Assembly: GCA_046155815.1 (NCBI GenBank)
Contig: JBJXFY010000129.1
Coordinates: 1-13,743, forward strand
Origin: JBJXFY01 sp046155815
Lineage (GTDB): Bacteria > Verrucomicrobiota > Verrucomicrobiia > Limisphaerales > CAIMTB01
Length of the DNA stretch: 13,743 nucleotides
Direction: 5' to 3'
Positions 1 to 6,248 of the stretch are shown piece after piece. Below the pieces are notes generated by a model. The model was not told the origin of the DNA. It worked only from the letters and a program-made list of their open reading frames with translations, and did not search any database. A program made the position numbers and the translations under genes. The stretch's first letter is position 1, and each line of letters begins with the position of its first letter.

Positions 1-447
1 TAACTGAAGCTCTTTTCTCTTTGCTTCAAGGCGAAGAAGTTTTCTTTCGGTCATGCCGCGCACGATGTTCGTATAAACGTTCTGCGAATGTTGTACCGAA
101 TTGGCGACACTCTTTATGAGTCGTTCAACTCCGAATGCGACGGTAAGAACCAAGGCAATTTCCAACCAGCCAGGAGATGCGTACTGGATTGAGGCAACTT
201 GAGGTCTGTTCTTCTTTGGCGTAACGCACTTCAAACCTTCATAAAAATTTACTGCGCTATATCCGCCTCGCCATGGAAATGCTCGGTAAAGGCTACGGAT
301 GCGTTCCAAATCTTTATCACTGCGGTTGGATGTTAATGAATGGACAATGAAATAAACCTGTTCGTAAGTTCGTGGAAAATGGTAGAAGTCTTCGAGAGAC
401 CATTCCCCCTCAATGCGGATGGTGTACGTAGTAGATTCAAAAGGCAT
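1..447 (-). CDS. Partial unrecognised protein with one hydrophobic segment (C-terminus off window)
   Basis: The minus-strand frame is open from the ATG at 447 to the window edge (149 codons, no stop), so the 3' end is missing. An in-frame TGA lies three codons upstream of the ATG, which fixes the start. The N-terminal third is aromatic and acidic, with the pattern EGEWSLEDFYHFPRTYEQVY at residues 13-32. A middle part holds PWRGGYSAVNFY (58-69) and SIQYASPGW (86-94). A hydrophobic stretch at about 94-106 could be a membrane or membrane-associated helix. The tail from about 120 is Lys/Arg/Glu-rich and probably helical. I do not recognise the family and assign no function. The gene is AT-rich, with many A/T third positions, unlike every other gene here, which suggests a different origin. 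I am fairly sure it is a real gene because the residue pattern is protein-like and no antisense frame competes well. Confidence 0.7.
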   Translation of the reverse strand, partial: MPFESTTYTIRIEGEWSLEDFYHFPRTYEQVYFIVHSLTSNRSDKDLERIRSLYRAFPWRGGYSAVNFYEGLKCVTPKKNRPQVASIQYASPGWLEIALVLTVAFGVERLIKSVANSVQHSQNVYTNIVRGMTERKLLRLEAKRKELQL

Positions 448-530
448 GGGGCATCAATTACAAATTCAAAATTAACAGCTAAGGCTCAAATCACCAAACT
501 AACAGAACTTCAGTTTTTGAAGCAACGAAG
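448..530. other. AT-rich intergenic stretch
   Basis: This is the gap between the left-edge gene and the stop codon of the oxidoreductase gene. Base composition changes sharply at about 530, from AT-rich on the left to GC-rich on the right. A small dyad, CTTCA-GTTTT-TGAAG, is visible at about 510-524, too short to call a terminator with confidence. TTGGTG followed 17 nt later by TAATTT on the minus strand is only a weak promoter candidate for the left-edge gene. No clear ribosome binding site precedes the ATG at 447. Confidence 0.45.
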
Positions 531-1808
531 CTAGCCGATCCCCCACGGCCCCCTCCGGCTCACGTCCAGCCACATCGGGTTCCCGGTGCCGCCGGCGAAC
601 GTGTTCTCCTTCGGATCCCAGCGCATGGGCTGGCCGTGCCAGTAGGCGAGGTTCACCAGGTGGCACACGGTCACGCTGCGCGCCCCGATCTCGACGTCGC
701 AGATGGGCCGCCGCCGCCGCCGGACGCAGTCAAGCCAGTCGCCCTTGTGGTCGGTGGAGACATGGAGCTTCTCCTTGAGCGTGCCGGGCACGTAGCTCGC
801 GAGGTCGGCGCGGTCGGGCTCGAACTTGCCGCGGTTCACGAAGATCCGGCCGTCGCTGCCGATGAAGGTGACGCCGTTGCCCTCGACGTGGCGGACGAGC
901 GCGCCGTTGGGATAGATCAGGGTCACGCCGCTCTGCGCGCCGGGCTTGTCCGCGGGAATGACCTCCACCGGGCCGCTCTCGTCCATGCCGAGGCCCCACT
1001 GGCAGATGTCGAAGTGGTGCGCGCCCCAGTCGGTGACCATGCCACCGCCGTACTCGCGGTAGCGGCGCCAGTTGGGGAAATGCCGGTGGACGCCGCGGGG
1101 GCTGAGCTCGGAGTGGTAGGCGCGGAAGGGCGCGGGGCCGAGCCAGAGGTTCCAGTCGAGGCCGGGTTCCGGCTCCTCGGCGGGCAGGTCGCACCACACG
1201 CCCGGCCCGCCGATGGCCACGTGGACCTCCTGGATACGGCCGATGGCGCCGTTGCGGACGAGCTCGCAGGCCTTGAGGAACTCGGGCGAGGAGCGCTGCT
1301 GGCTGCCGGTCTGGAAGACGCGGCTGTTCCGCCGCACGGCGCGCACGAGAGCGCGCGCCTCGGCGATGCTCTGGGTGAGCGGCTTCTCGCAGTAGATGTC
1401 CTTCTTCGCCTCCGCCGCGGCCACGCCGATCACGGCGTGCCAGTGGTCCGGCGTGGCGATCACCACGGCGTCCACGTCCGGCCGGGCGAGCACATCGCGG
1501 AAGTCGGTGAAGGCGAGGCAGCGTGCGCCGCCGGCACCGGTCTTCTTGGCGTAGAAGTCCTCGACGATCTTCCGGCCGTTGTCGCGGCGGGTGCGGTCGC
1601 AGTCGCAGACGGCCACGACCTGGACGTCGTCGCGGTTGAGGAAGCCGTTCATCAGCCCGCGGCCCTGGGTGCCGAGGCCGATGAAGCCGAGGGTGATCTT
1701 GTCCGCGGGGGACTCCGCCCAGACATGCCCCGGCAGCACGAGCGGCGCGGCGGCGAGGGTGGCGACGGAACGGAGGAAGCCGCGGCGGGAGGAATTCAGG
1801 GCGGGCAT
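531..1808 (-). CDS. Tat-exported Gfo/Idh/MocA family oxidoreductase
   Basis: This is an NAD(P)-dependent oxidoreductase of the Gfo/Idh/MocA family (425 aa). Family members act on sugars, inositols and their derivatives; the substrate here cannot be read. A twin-arginine signal (SRRGFLRSVATLAAA, residues 7-21) is followed by a Rossmann glycine motif GFIGLGTQGRG (41-51). The family EKP motif is at 141-143 after DHWHAV (121-126), and the C-terminal half carries WGAHHFDICQWGLG (261-274) with the conserved histidines. I chose the ATG at 1808 because it places the Tat motif near the N-terminus. An in-frame start at 1952 would add 48 low-complexity residues in front of the signal. No clear Shine-Dalgarno is seen. 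The gene is separated by 165 bp from the C39-like gene upstream and may have its own promoter. Tat export of a Gfo/Idh/MocA enzyme is common in Verrucomicrobiota and Planctomycetota. Confidence 0.92.
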   Translation of the reverse strand: MPALNSSRRGFLRSVATLAAAPLVLPGHVWAESPADKITLGFIGLGTQGRGLMNGFLNRDDVQVVAVCDCDRTRRDNGRKIVEDFYAKKTGAGGARCLAFTDFRDVLARPDVDAVVIATPDHWHAVIGVAAAEAKKDIYCEKPLTQSIAEARALVRAVRRNSRVFQTGSQQRSSPEFLKACELVRNGAIGRIQEVHVAIGGPGVWCDLPAEEPEPGLDWNLWLGPAPFRAYHSELSPRGVHRHFPNWRRYREYGGGMVTDWGAHHFDICQWGLGMDESGPVEVIPADKPGAQSGVTLIYPNGALVRHVEGNGVTFIGSDGRIFVNRGKFEPDRADLASYVPGTLKEKLHVSTDHKGDWLDCVRRRRRPICDVEIGARSVTVCHLVNLAYWHGQPMRWDPKENTFAGGTGNPMWLDVSRRGPWGIG

Positions 1809-1822
1809 GGAGGAAGGAAAGC

Positions 1823-1863
1823 GGGGGCGGGGGAAAAATCCAAGAGCCAAGCTGCCCGCCCCC
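1823..1863. repeat. GC-only inverted repeat in oxidoreductase leader
   Basis: A perfect 9-bp inverted repeat, GGGGGCGGG (1823-1831) and CCCGCCCCC (1855-1863), encloses a 23-nt spacer containing CTTGG repeats on the minus strand. It ends 14 nt before the ATG of the oxidoreductase. If transcribed it would form a very stable hairpin in the leader. It has no T-run after the stem on either strand (the T-run on the minus strand is in front of it), so it is not a typical terminator. Function unknown. Confidence 0.5.
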
Positions 1864-1931
1864 AAAAAGCTCCAAGTCCCAGCACAGGCCGCGGCGGGTG
1901 AGGGCGGCATCCCGCTGCCGGGGAAGGAACA

Positions 1932-1973
1932 CCGGGCAGGATGCCCGGCCAACCCGCCCGCAGGATGCCTGCG
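1932..1973. repeat. Two adjacent small palindromes sharing GCAGGATGCC
   Basis: Two perfect hairpins sit side by side: CCGGGCA-GGA-TGCCCGG (1932-1948) and CGCAGG-ATG-CCTGCG (1959-1973). Both contain the 10-mer GCAGGATGCC, 24 bp apart. The second abuts the stop codon of the C39-like gene (1974-1976). No T-run follows on either strand. They look like REP-type intergenic palindromes. The hairpin at 13622-13639 has a related GCAGG...CCTGC shape. Confidence 0.5.
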
Positions 1974-3131
1974 CTACGGCTGCTTCAACTCCGCGCCGAT
2001 GAGTTTGGCGACCTCGGGGAGGCGGGCTTCAGGCAGGACCAGGTAGGCGGTGCGGCGGGATTCGACCCAGGCCTTCTCCAGATCGGCGCGGCGATAGACG
2101 CGACGGACGGGCTGGCCTTCGGCGAGCTTCGCCCACGGGTCGTTGATGACGGGATCACCCCCCGGCGTGAAGCCGGCGATGACGACCAGATGGCCGTCGT
2201 CGTCCTCGCGGGCGCCACCCTTGAGGATCCCGTAGCTGACCGAGACGGCGGGGGGCAGGCCGGCGGCGGTGAGCATCTCGAGGTCCCGCAGGTCACGGAG
2301 GCGGGTGACAAAGGCGGCGAGGCCGGGCTGCGCGCCGGCCAGGGCGGCGTTGAAGGACCAGTTGCCGGTGCCGGGCCAGGCGGGATCGTGGACGCCGCGG
2401 GCGACGACGGGCACGTCGAGGTCGAGCGCGGGCCGCCCCAGCTCCCGGGCCCACCAGGCGAGGAGCATCGAGATGCTGGTGGGGCTGCACCAAGCGCGGC
2501 CTTCCGGGTAGGAGACCTGGGAACGCTGGGGCACGTCGTTGGTGCGGCCCCACGCCTCCTTGAGCGGGGCCCGGCCGCCGGATTCCGGCTCGGCGGAGAG
2601 CGACACGGCGACGCGACGCAGGCGCTCCGGGTGGCGGGCCAGCTCGCCGAGGAGCGTGAAGCGGACCTCGCCGGTATGCGCCGGGATGGCGAGGGCGAGG
2701 ATGTCAGTGCGGACCTCGGCGTGATCGTCGGCGGGGAGCTTCACGCTGGCGCGGCGCGCGGTGTCATCGAGGCTCCAGGTGCCGAGCGGATACCAGCGGG
2801 TGGCGTGGTCGGAATAGACGGCCCGAACCTCGGCGCGGAGGGCGGCGCCGGCGGCGGGCTGGACGTTCCACGAGAGGACGACCTCGTCCCACGCGATGGC
2901 GGTGGTGAAGGGGCCGAGCTGGAGGACGGTGTCGGCCCCGTCCATCCGCACGGGCGGAAGGTTGGTCCAGAGGAGCGTGGCGAGGTACGGGCCTACCGGG
3001 GCGGTGGGGGGAGGAGTCCGCGCGCTGCGCGCGGGCCGGCCGGCGCCAGGAGCGGTCCTGGCCGCGTCGGCCGCCAGAGAGGCGACGGGCAGCAGGCTGG
3101 CGGCGACGAGCAGGATGACGGCGCGGTGCAT
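1974..3131 (-). CDS. Secreted C39-like cysteine peptidase
   Basis: The product is 385 aa with a Sec signal peptide (residues 1 to about 20, cleavage near SLA-ADAA). The first half (about 45-180) is a beta-rich stretch with no recognised motif. The second half matches the peptidase C39-like (papain-fold) family. It has an oxyanion Gln around 202-205, the catalytic Cys215 in AWCSPTS, His314 in DDGHLVVIAGF, and Asp331 in INDPWA. The catalytic set therefore appears complete. Proteins of this type lie outside the cytoplasm; the substrate is unknown, and C39 domains in ABC transporters instead cut double-glycine leaders. The ATG at 3131 is chosen because the signal peptide begins there. It lacks a Shine-Dalgarno and is preceded by a terminator-like hairpin whose T-tract ends 1 nt before the ATG. 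The gene follows the sigma/anti-sigma block by 67 bp. Cotranscription would need read-through, so membership of that operon is uncertain. Confidence 0.85.
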   Translation of the reverse strand: MHRAVILLVAASLLPVASLAADAARTAPGAGRPARSARTPPPTAPVGPYLATLLWTNLPPVRMDGADTVLQLGPFTTAIAWDEVVLSWNVQPAAGAALRAEVRAVYSDHATRWYPLGTWSLDDTARRASVKLPADDHAEVRTDILALAIPAHTGEVRFTLLGELARHPERLRRVAVSLSAEPESGGRAPLKEAWGRTNDVPQRSQVSYPEGRAWCSPTSISMLLAWWARELGRPALDLDVPVVARGVHDPAWPGTGNWSFNAALAGAQPGLAAFVTRLRDLRDLEMLTAAGLPPAVSVSYGILKGGAREDDDGHLVVIAGFTPGGDPVINDPWAKLAEGQPVRRVYRRADLEKAWVESRRTAYLVLPEARLPEVAKLIGAELKQP

Positions 3132-3132
3132 G

Positions 3133-3159
3133 AAAAGCCGGCCGTGGTGAACGGCCGGC
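3133..3159 (-). terminator. Intrinsic terminator after the sigma block, touching the C39-like start
   Basis: On the minus strand, GCCGGCCG, a 7-nt loop (TTCACCA) and CGGCCGGC form a perfect 8-bp GC stem followed at once by TTTT. It lies 39 bp past the stop of the third sigma-block gene. The T-tract ends one base before the ATG of the C39-like gene (3131). It can serve as the end of the sigma block or as an attenuator controlling entry into the C39-like gene. Confidence 0.7.
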
Positions 3160-3198
3160 GGAAGGATGCGGCGGGCGGGCGGCGGCGCAAAGGCCGCG

Positions 3199-4065
3199 TC
3201 ACTGGAAGGCGGCCTCGAGCTTGGGCGCGTCGCCGCGGGCGAGGGCCGCGAGGTCGTCGCCCGTGGCGATGAGCGTCATGACGGTGGTGCCGGGGGCGGG
3301 CGGGGCCGCGTCGTCGGAACCGCCCTCGACCGCGGCGGCGGGGCCGGTGACGACGAGGGTGACCTTTTCCGACGGGCCGAGGCCGCGGATGTTGCGGGCG
3401 TGCTTGAGAGCGGCGGTGAGGCGCCGGCGAAGCTCGCCGACGCGGAGTTCGTCATACGGCGGGCGGCCGGGGCCGCCGAGCATCCAGACCTCGCGCCGGG
3501 GGCCGCCGCGCAGTTCGCGGCGCGCCTCCTCCCAGACGCGGTCGGTGTCGGAGGGGGCCTTGCCGGTGGCCGGCTTGTCCGGCGGGCCGACGAGCGGAAC
3601 GCGCGCCTCGAGGAAGAACACCGGGCCCGAGCCGGGCAGGTAGAGGGCCTGGGGGCCGGCCCAGCCGCCACCCATGAACCACTCCACGCGGTGCGGTTCG
3701 CCGTCGCCGCCGGGCAGCGCGCCGGCCAGGATGCGGTGCATCACGGCGAGGTCTTCGCGCAGCTCGGCGGCGCGGCGCGGCTCCAGGCCGCGCGCCGGCA
3801 CAACGAGGATGCGGGGCTGGCCGCCCGCCTCGAAGCGGAAGTTGCCGGCAAAATCCCGGCCCAGGCGGACGGCATGCTCGACCGCGACCTGGGCCTCGCG
3901 CATGGCGTCGCCGGCCTCGCGGCGGATTTCCTCGAGGGCCAGTTCGCGGTCGGGGAGATCGGGAGCGTCGGGGGGTTCGGGCGGCGGGTTCTGCGCGCGG
4001 GCCGCGTGCAGGAGAAGGCAGCCGGCCAGCAGGCCGGCCAAGCAGGGACGGAGCGGAGGGTTCAT
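3199..4065 (-). CDS. Exported protein of unknown function, third gene of sigma operon
   Basis: The product is 288 aa with an N-terminal signal. The hydrophobic run at residues 9-20 ends in AARA-QN, a good signal peptidase I site. LAGC (13-16) resembles a lipobox but sits early in the hydrophobic run, so a lipoprotein is possible but less likely. A Pro-rich linker (27-39) and a probable helix (40-70) follow. Then come an alpha/beta part with LYLPGSGPVFFLEARVPL (141-158), a charged helix VWEEARREL (177-185), and a late strand VTLVVTG (235-241). I recognise no enzymatic motif. Two ATGs compete, 4071 and 4065. An AAGGA box spaced 6 nt from 4065 favours that start. The gene begins 2 nt after the anti-sigma stop, so it is almost certainly cotranscribed and probably an extracytoplasmic partner of that system. 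Function is unassigned. Confidence 0.75.
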   Translation of the reverse strand: MNPPLRPCLAGLLAGCLLLHAARAQNPPPEPPDAPDLPDRELALEEIRREAGDAMREAQVAVEHAVRLGRDFAGNFRFEAGGQPRILVVPARGLEPRRAAELREDLAVMHRILAGALPGGDGEPHRVEWFMGGGWAGPQALYLPGSGPVFFLEARVPLVGPPDKPATGKAPSDTDRVWEEARRELRGGPRREVWMLGGPGRPPYDELRVGELRRRLTAALKHARNIRGLGPSEKVTLVVTGPAAAVEGGSDDAAPPAPGTTVMTLIATGDDLAALARGDAPKLEAAFQ

Positions 4066-4067
4066 GG

Positions 4068-4715
4068 TCATTCCTTGATGAGGGTGGAGGCGGGTGAGGG
4101 GTTGACGGACGGGCCGTCGGGCAGGCGACCGGCCAGCCGGCGGACCTCGTCTTCGGTCTGGGCAAAGACGGTTCCGGTCTTCACGGCGAGGGCGAGGACG
4201 CCGTCGCGGAGCTCGGAGGTGTCGGCCGCGCGGCGGTCGTCCACCCGCTGAAGGGCCTGGAGCCATTCGGCGCGGTCCTCGGCGCGCACGGCCTGGAACT
4301 GGCGGAGAAACTCGTCGAAGAGCGCGCGCTGGTCGCGGCGCGAGGCGGCGACGGTGGTCTCGGCGAGCTGCCGCAGCTCGGCCTCCCGGGCCTGCCGCAG
4401 CTCACCCCGCAGGCCGGCGAGGCGGGCGTCCAGTTCGGCCTGGGAAGACCCGGTGCGCCGGCCCAGCAGGAAGCCGGTGGAGAGCACCAGGCTGGCGGCC
4501 AGCGCCCAGCGGGCGGCCGTGAACCATGTCCGCCGCCGCCAGCGCCGCGCCGGCACGGCGTAGGCGTCGAGGTCGGCCATCGTGGCGCGGAGCCGCTGGA
4601 CGGCGGCGGCGCATTCGGGGCAGACGGCGAGGTGGGCCTCGAGGTCGCGGCGCTCCGGTTCGGCGGATTCGCCGTAGAGATGGGCAAGCCACTGGCCGGA
4701 ATCGGGATGCTTCAT
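4068..4715 (-). CDS. Zinc-finger anti-sigma factor, membrane-anchored
   Basis: The product is 215 aa. The N-terminal part carries the ZAS zinc-finger signature H28-x3-C32-x2-C35 (HLAVCPEC) within a helix typical of anti-sigma domains that clamp ECF sigma factors. A single membrane span follows at about 67-86 (AARWALAASLVLSTGFLL) after an Arg-rich inner-face patch (57-62). The rest is a long Gln/Arg/Glu-rich helical region with coiled-coil character (about 90-165), expected outside the cytoplasm. The gene overlaps the sigma gene by ATGA at its start and is followed 2 nt later by the exported protein gene. Established knowledge: such proteins hold the sigma factor inactive at the membrane until a signal releases it. 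Which signal acts here cannot be read. Confidence 0.9.
   Translation of the reverse strand: MKHPDSGQWLAHLYGESAEPERRDLEAHLAVCPECAAAVQRLRATMADLDAYAVPARRWRRRTWFTAARWALAASLVLSTGFLLGRRTGSSQAELDARLAGLRGELRQAREAELRQLAETTVAASRRDQRALFDEFLRQFQAVRAEDRAEWLQALQRVDDRRAADTSELRDGVLALAVKTGTVFAQTEDEVRRLAGRLPDGPSVNPSPASTLIKE
4072..4076 (-). promoter_or_regulatory. Ribosome binding site deciding the start at 4065
   Basis: AAGGA on the minus strand lies inside the end of the anti-sigma gene. It touches the ATG at 4071 directly but is 6 nt from the ATG at 4065, so the latter is the likely start. Confidence 0.55.
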
Positions 4716-5350
4716 AGGACGACGGGTTCGCGGTGGCCGGGTGTGGACGGGGCCGACGGCGCGAGCGGACGCAGCCAGCGGCCGAGGCGGTCGAGGGACT
4801 CGGCCATGCGGGACTTCACCGTGCCCTCGGGAATGCCGAGCACGGCGGCGATCTCGGCAAACTTCAGCCCCTCGTAATGGCGGAGGATGACGACGGTGCG
4901 GTGGGCCTCGGGCAGGCGCTGGAGGGCGCGGCGGACGACCTCGGCACGCTCGCCGGCCTCGGCCGCAGCGGCCGGTGACGGCGGGTCAGCGGGATCGGGC
5001 AGGACTTCCAGGCCGTCCTCGCCGGCAAATGCGTCGAGGGAGCATTCGCCGCGGCGGGTGCGGCGGCGGAGCTCGTCGTGGCAGAGGTTGAGGGCGATGC
5101 GCCAGAGCCAGGTGGAGAAACGGCCGCCGGTCTCGAAGTCACGGCGGCGCGCGAAGGCGCGGGCGAAGGCTTCCTGGGCCAGATCCTCGCCGCGGTGGGC
5201 GTCGCCGGACATGCGGGTACAAAGGCGGCGGACGGGTTCCTCCCAGCGGGCGACGAGGGCGGCGAAGGCCTCGGCGTCGTCGCGGGTCTGGACGCGCCAC
5301 ATGGCTTGTTCGTCCGTGACGCCGAGCAGTCGTTGCCAGAGGGAGGCCAT
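4712..5350 (-). CDS. ECF-type RNA polymerase sigma factor
   Basis: The product is 212 aa, a sigma-70 family extracytoplasmic-function factor. Region 2 spans about 24-97: DDAEAFAALV, the EDLAQEAFARAF core-binding/-10 helix (55-66) and FSTWLWRIALNLCHDELRRR (78-97). A Pro/Ala/Asp-rich linker covers about 100-135. Region 4 spans about 140-192, with LQRLPEAHR, the helix-turn-helix KFAEIAAVLGIPEGTVKSRM (163-182) and a basic tail. It lacks region 1.1 and region 3, as expected of ECF factors. The stop overlaps the anti-sigma start (ATGA), which suggests translational coupling and balanced amounts. The N-terminal 23 residues are a small extension. No Shine-Dalgarno is clear at the ATG. A candidate self-directed promoter lies 36-60 bp upstream. 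Confidence 0.95.
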   Translation of the reverse strand: MASLWQRLLGVTDEQAMWRVQTRDDAEAFAALVARWEEPVRRLCTRMSGDAHRGEDLAQEAFARAFARRRDFETGGRFSTWLWRIALNLCHDELRRRTRRGECSLDAFAGEDGLEVLPDPADPPSPAAAAEAGERAEVVRRALQRLPEAHRTVVILRHYEGLKFAEIAAVLGIPEGTVKSRMAESLDRLGRWLRPLAPSAPSTPGHREPVVL

Positions 5351-5385
5351 CGTCAGGAGGCAGCCGAGGCGGCCTCCGCGGGTGA

Positions 5386-5410
5386 TACGTCCGGGGCGGG
5401 GAAAAAGTTC
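5386..5410 (-). promoter_or_regulatory. Candidate autoregulatory ECF promoter for the sigma operon
   Basis: On the minus strand GAAC (5410-5407) is followed after 17 nt by CGTA (5389-5386). GAAC with CGTA at 16-17 nt resembles known ECF promoters, for example the Bacillus sigma-W type TGAAAC/CGTA. Transcription would start near 5380, giving a leader of about 30 nt before the ATG at 5350. Autoregulation is usual for ECF operons, but this is inferred from sequence only. Confidence 0.4.
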
Positions 5411-5419
5411 GGACTTTTT
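5402..5419. repeat. AT dyad AAAAAGT-TCGG-ACTTTTT between divergent genes
   Basis: A perfect 7-bp inverted repeat with a 4-nt centre lies between the divergent sigma operon and the acyltransferase gene. The run extends by one more T on the right. It overlaps the candidate ECF -35 box. It could be an operator, or an upstream element, or could end stray transcription from either side. Confidence 0.45.
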
Positions 5420-5479
5420 TCAGCCGCCGAACGGCACCGGCCTTGGAGGGAGGCGGGGGACGGATTAGCCTCGCGGACA

Positions 5480-6169
5480 ATGCATGCCCCCGGAGACCTC
5501 TTTGACCTGACGCAAACGGAGCACGCAGCACTGTTTGACGGCTGCGAGCACGCGTGGGATGCGCTGAAGCGGCTGAAGGACTACCTCGCCCTCCGGCTGC
5601 GGCCCGGCCTGTACAACCGCTGCGTCGGCACGGCGTGGATCGGCGAGGCGGTGTTCATCGGCGAAGGCACGGTGGTCGAGGACGGCGTGATGATCAAAGG
5701 CCCGGCGATCATCGGCCGGAACTGCGAGATCCGGCACAACGCCTACCTCCGCGAGCACGTCCTCATCGGCGATGACTGCGTGGTGGGGAACTCGTGCGAG
5801 CTGAAGCATAGCATGCTGCTGAACGGCGCGGACGTGCCTCACTTCAACTACGTCGGCGACTCGATCCTCGGGCACGGCGCGCACCTCGGGGCGGGCGTGA
5901 AGATTTCCAACCTCAAGATGACGCCGGGGAACGTGTGCGTGGAGAAGGACGGCGTGCCCTTCGACACCGGGCTGCGGAAGTTCGGCGCGCTGGTGGGCGA
6001 CGGCGCCCAGGTCGGCTGCAACGCGGTGCTGAATCCCGGCTCGGTCCTCGGCCGCGGCGCCATCGTGTACCCGAACGTCTCGTGGCGCGGCCTGCTGCCG
6101 GCAAACATGATCGCCAAGAGCAATGGCGAGCTGGAAGTCGCCGTGCTCCGGCCAAGGGGCAGCGGGTAG
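5480..6169 (+). CDS. GlmU-like left-handed beta-helix acyltransferase
   Basis: The product is 229 aa. An N-terminal helical part (about 1-40) lies in front of hexapeptide repeats that run from about 53 to 200 (IGEAVF, IGEGTV, IGRNCE, IGDDCV, VGDGAQ and others), forming a left-handed parallel beta-helix. PHFNYVGDSILG (120-131) matches the GlmU acetyltransferase active-site segment. His121 and Tyr124 line up with the catalytic His363 and Tyr366 of E. coli GlmU, so acetyl-CoA-dependent sugar acetylation is plausible. The pyrophosphorylase domain of GlmU is absent. Proteins of this kind are often annotated as UDP-N-acetylglucosamine diphosphorylase, which this one could not be by itself. The ATG at 5480 is chosen because upstream codons of the open frame lie antisense to the sigma gene. 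The substrate may be an amino-sugar phosphate for envelope synthesis, but this is inference. Confidence 0.85.
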   Translation: MHAPGDLFDLTQTEHAALFDGCEHAWDALKRLKDYLALRLRPGLYNRCVGTAWIGEAVFIGEGTVVEDGVMIKGPAIIGRNCEIRHNAYLREHVLIGDDCVVGNSCELKHSMLLNGADVPHFNYVGDSILGHGAHLGAGVKISNLKMTPGNVCVEKDGVPFDTGLRKFGALVGDGAQVGCNAVLNPGSVLGRGAIVYPNVSWRGLLPANMIAKSNGELEVAVLRPRGSG

Positions 6170-6219
6170 ACGGCCGGAGCCCGACAACGGGCGGCGAAGA
6201 GCCGGCTGGGGAAATGGAT

Positions 6220-6248
6220 TTGACATTTGGCCATTTGGCAGATATTTG
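6220..6248 (+). promoter_or_regulatory. Sigma-70-like promoter of the toxin-antitoxin/helicase operon
   Basis: A perfect TTGACA -35 box (6220-6225) is followed after 17 nt by TATTTG (6243-6248), a weak -10. Transcription would begin near 6255, right at the ATG at 6257, implying a leaderless or near-leaderless mRNA. Confidence 0.5.

Noticed and set aside
340..534. Plus-strand 64-codon frame at the left edge
   Set aside because: It lies largely antisense to the left-edge gene and has no ribosome binding site or protein-like pattern.
636..1901. Long plus-strand open frame (421 codons) opposite the oxidoreductase gene
   Set aside because: Antisense shadow in GC-rich DNA with low-complexity Ala/Val/Gly/Asp content and no motif. 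The minus-strand frame has clear Gfo/Idh/MocA motifs.
1941..3272. Long plus-strand open frame (443 codons) opposite the C39-like gene
   Set aside because: Gly/Arg-rich shadow. The opposite strand carries a signal peptide and the Cys/His/Asp catalytic set.
3166..4251. Long plus-strand open frame opposite the third sigma-operon gene
   Set aside because: No motif or ribosome binding site. The minus-strand gene has a signal peptide and tight operon spacing.
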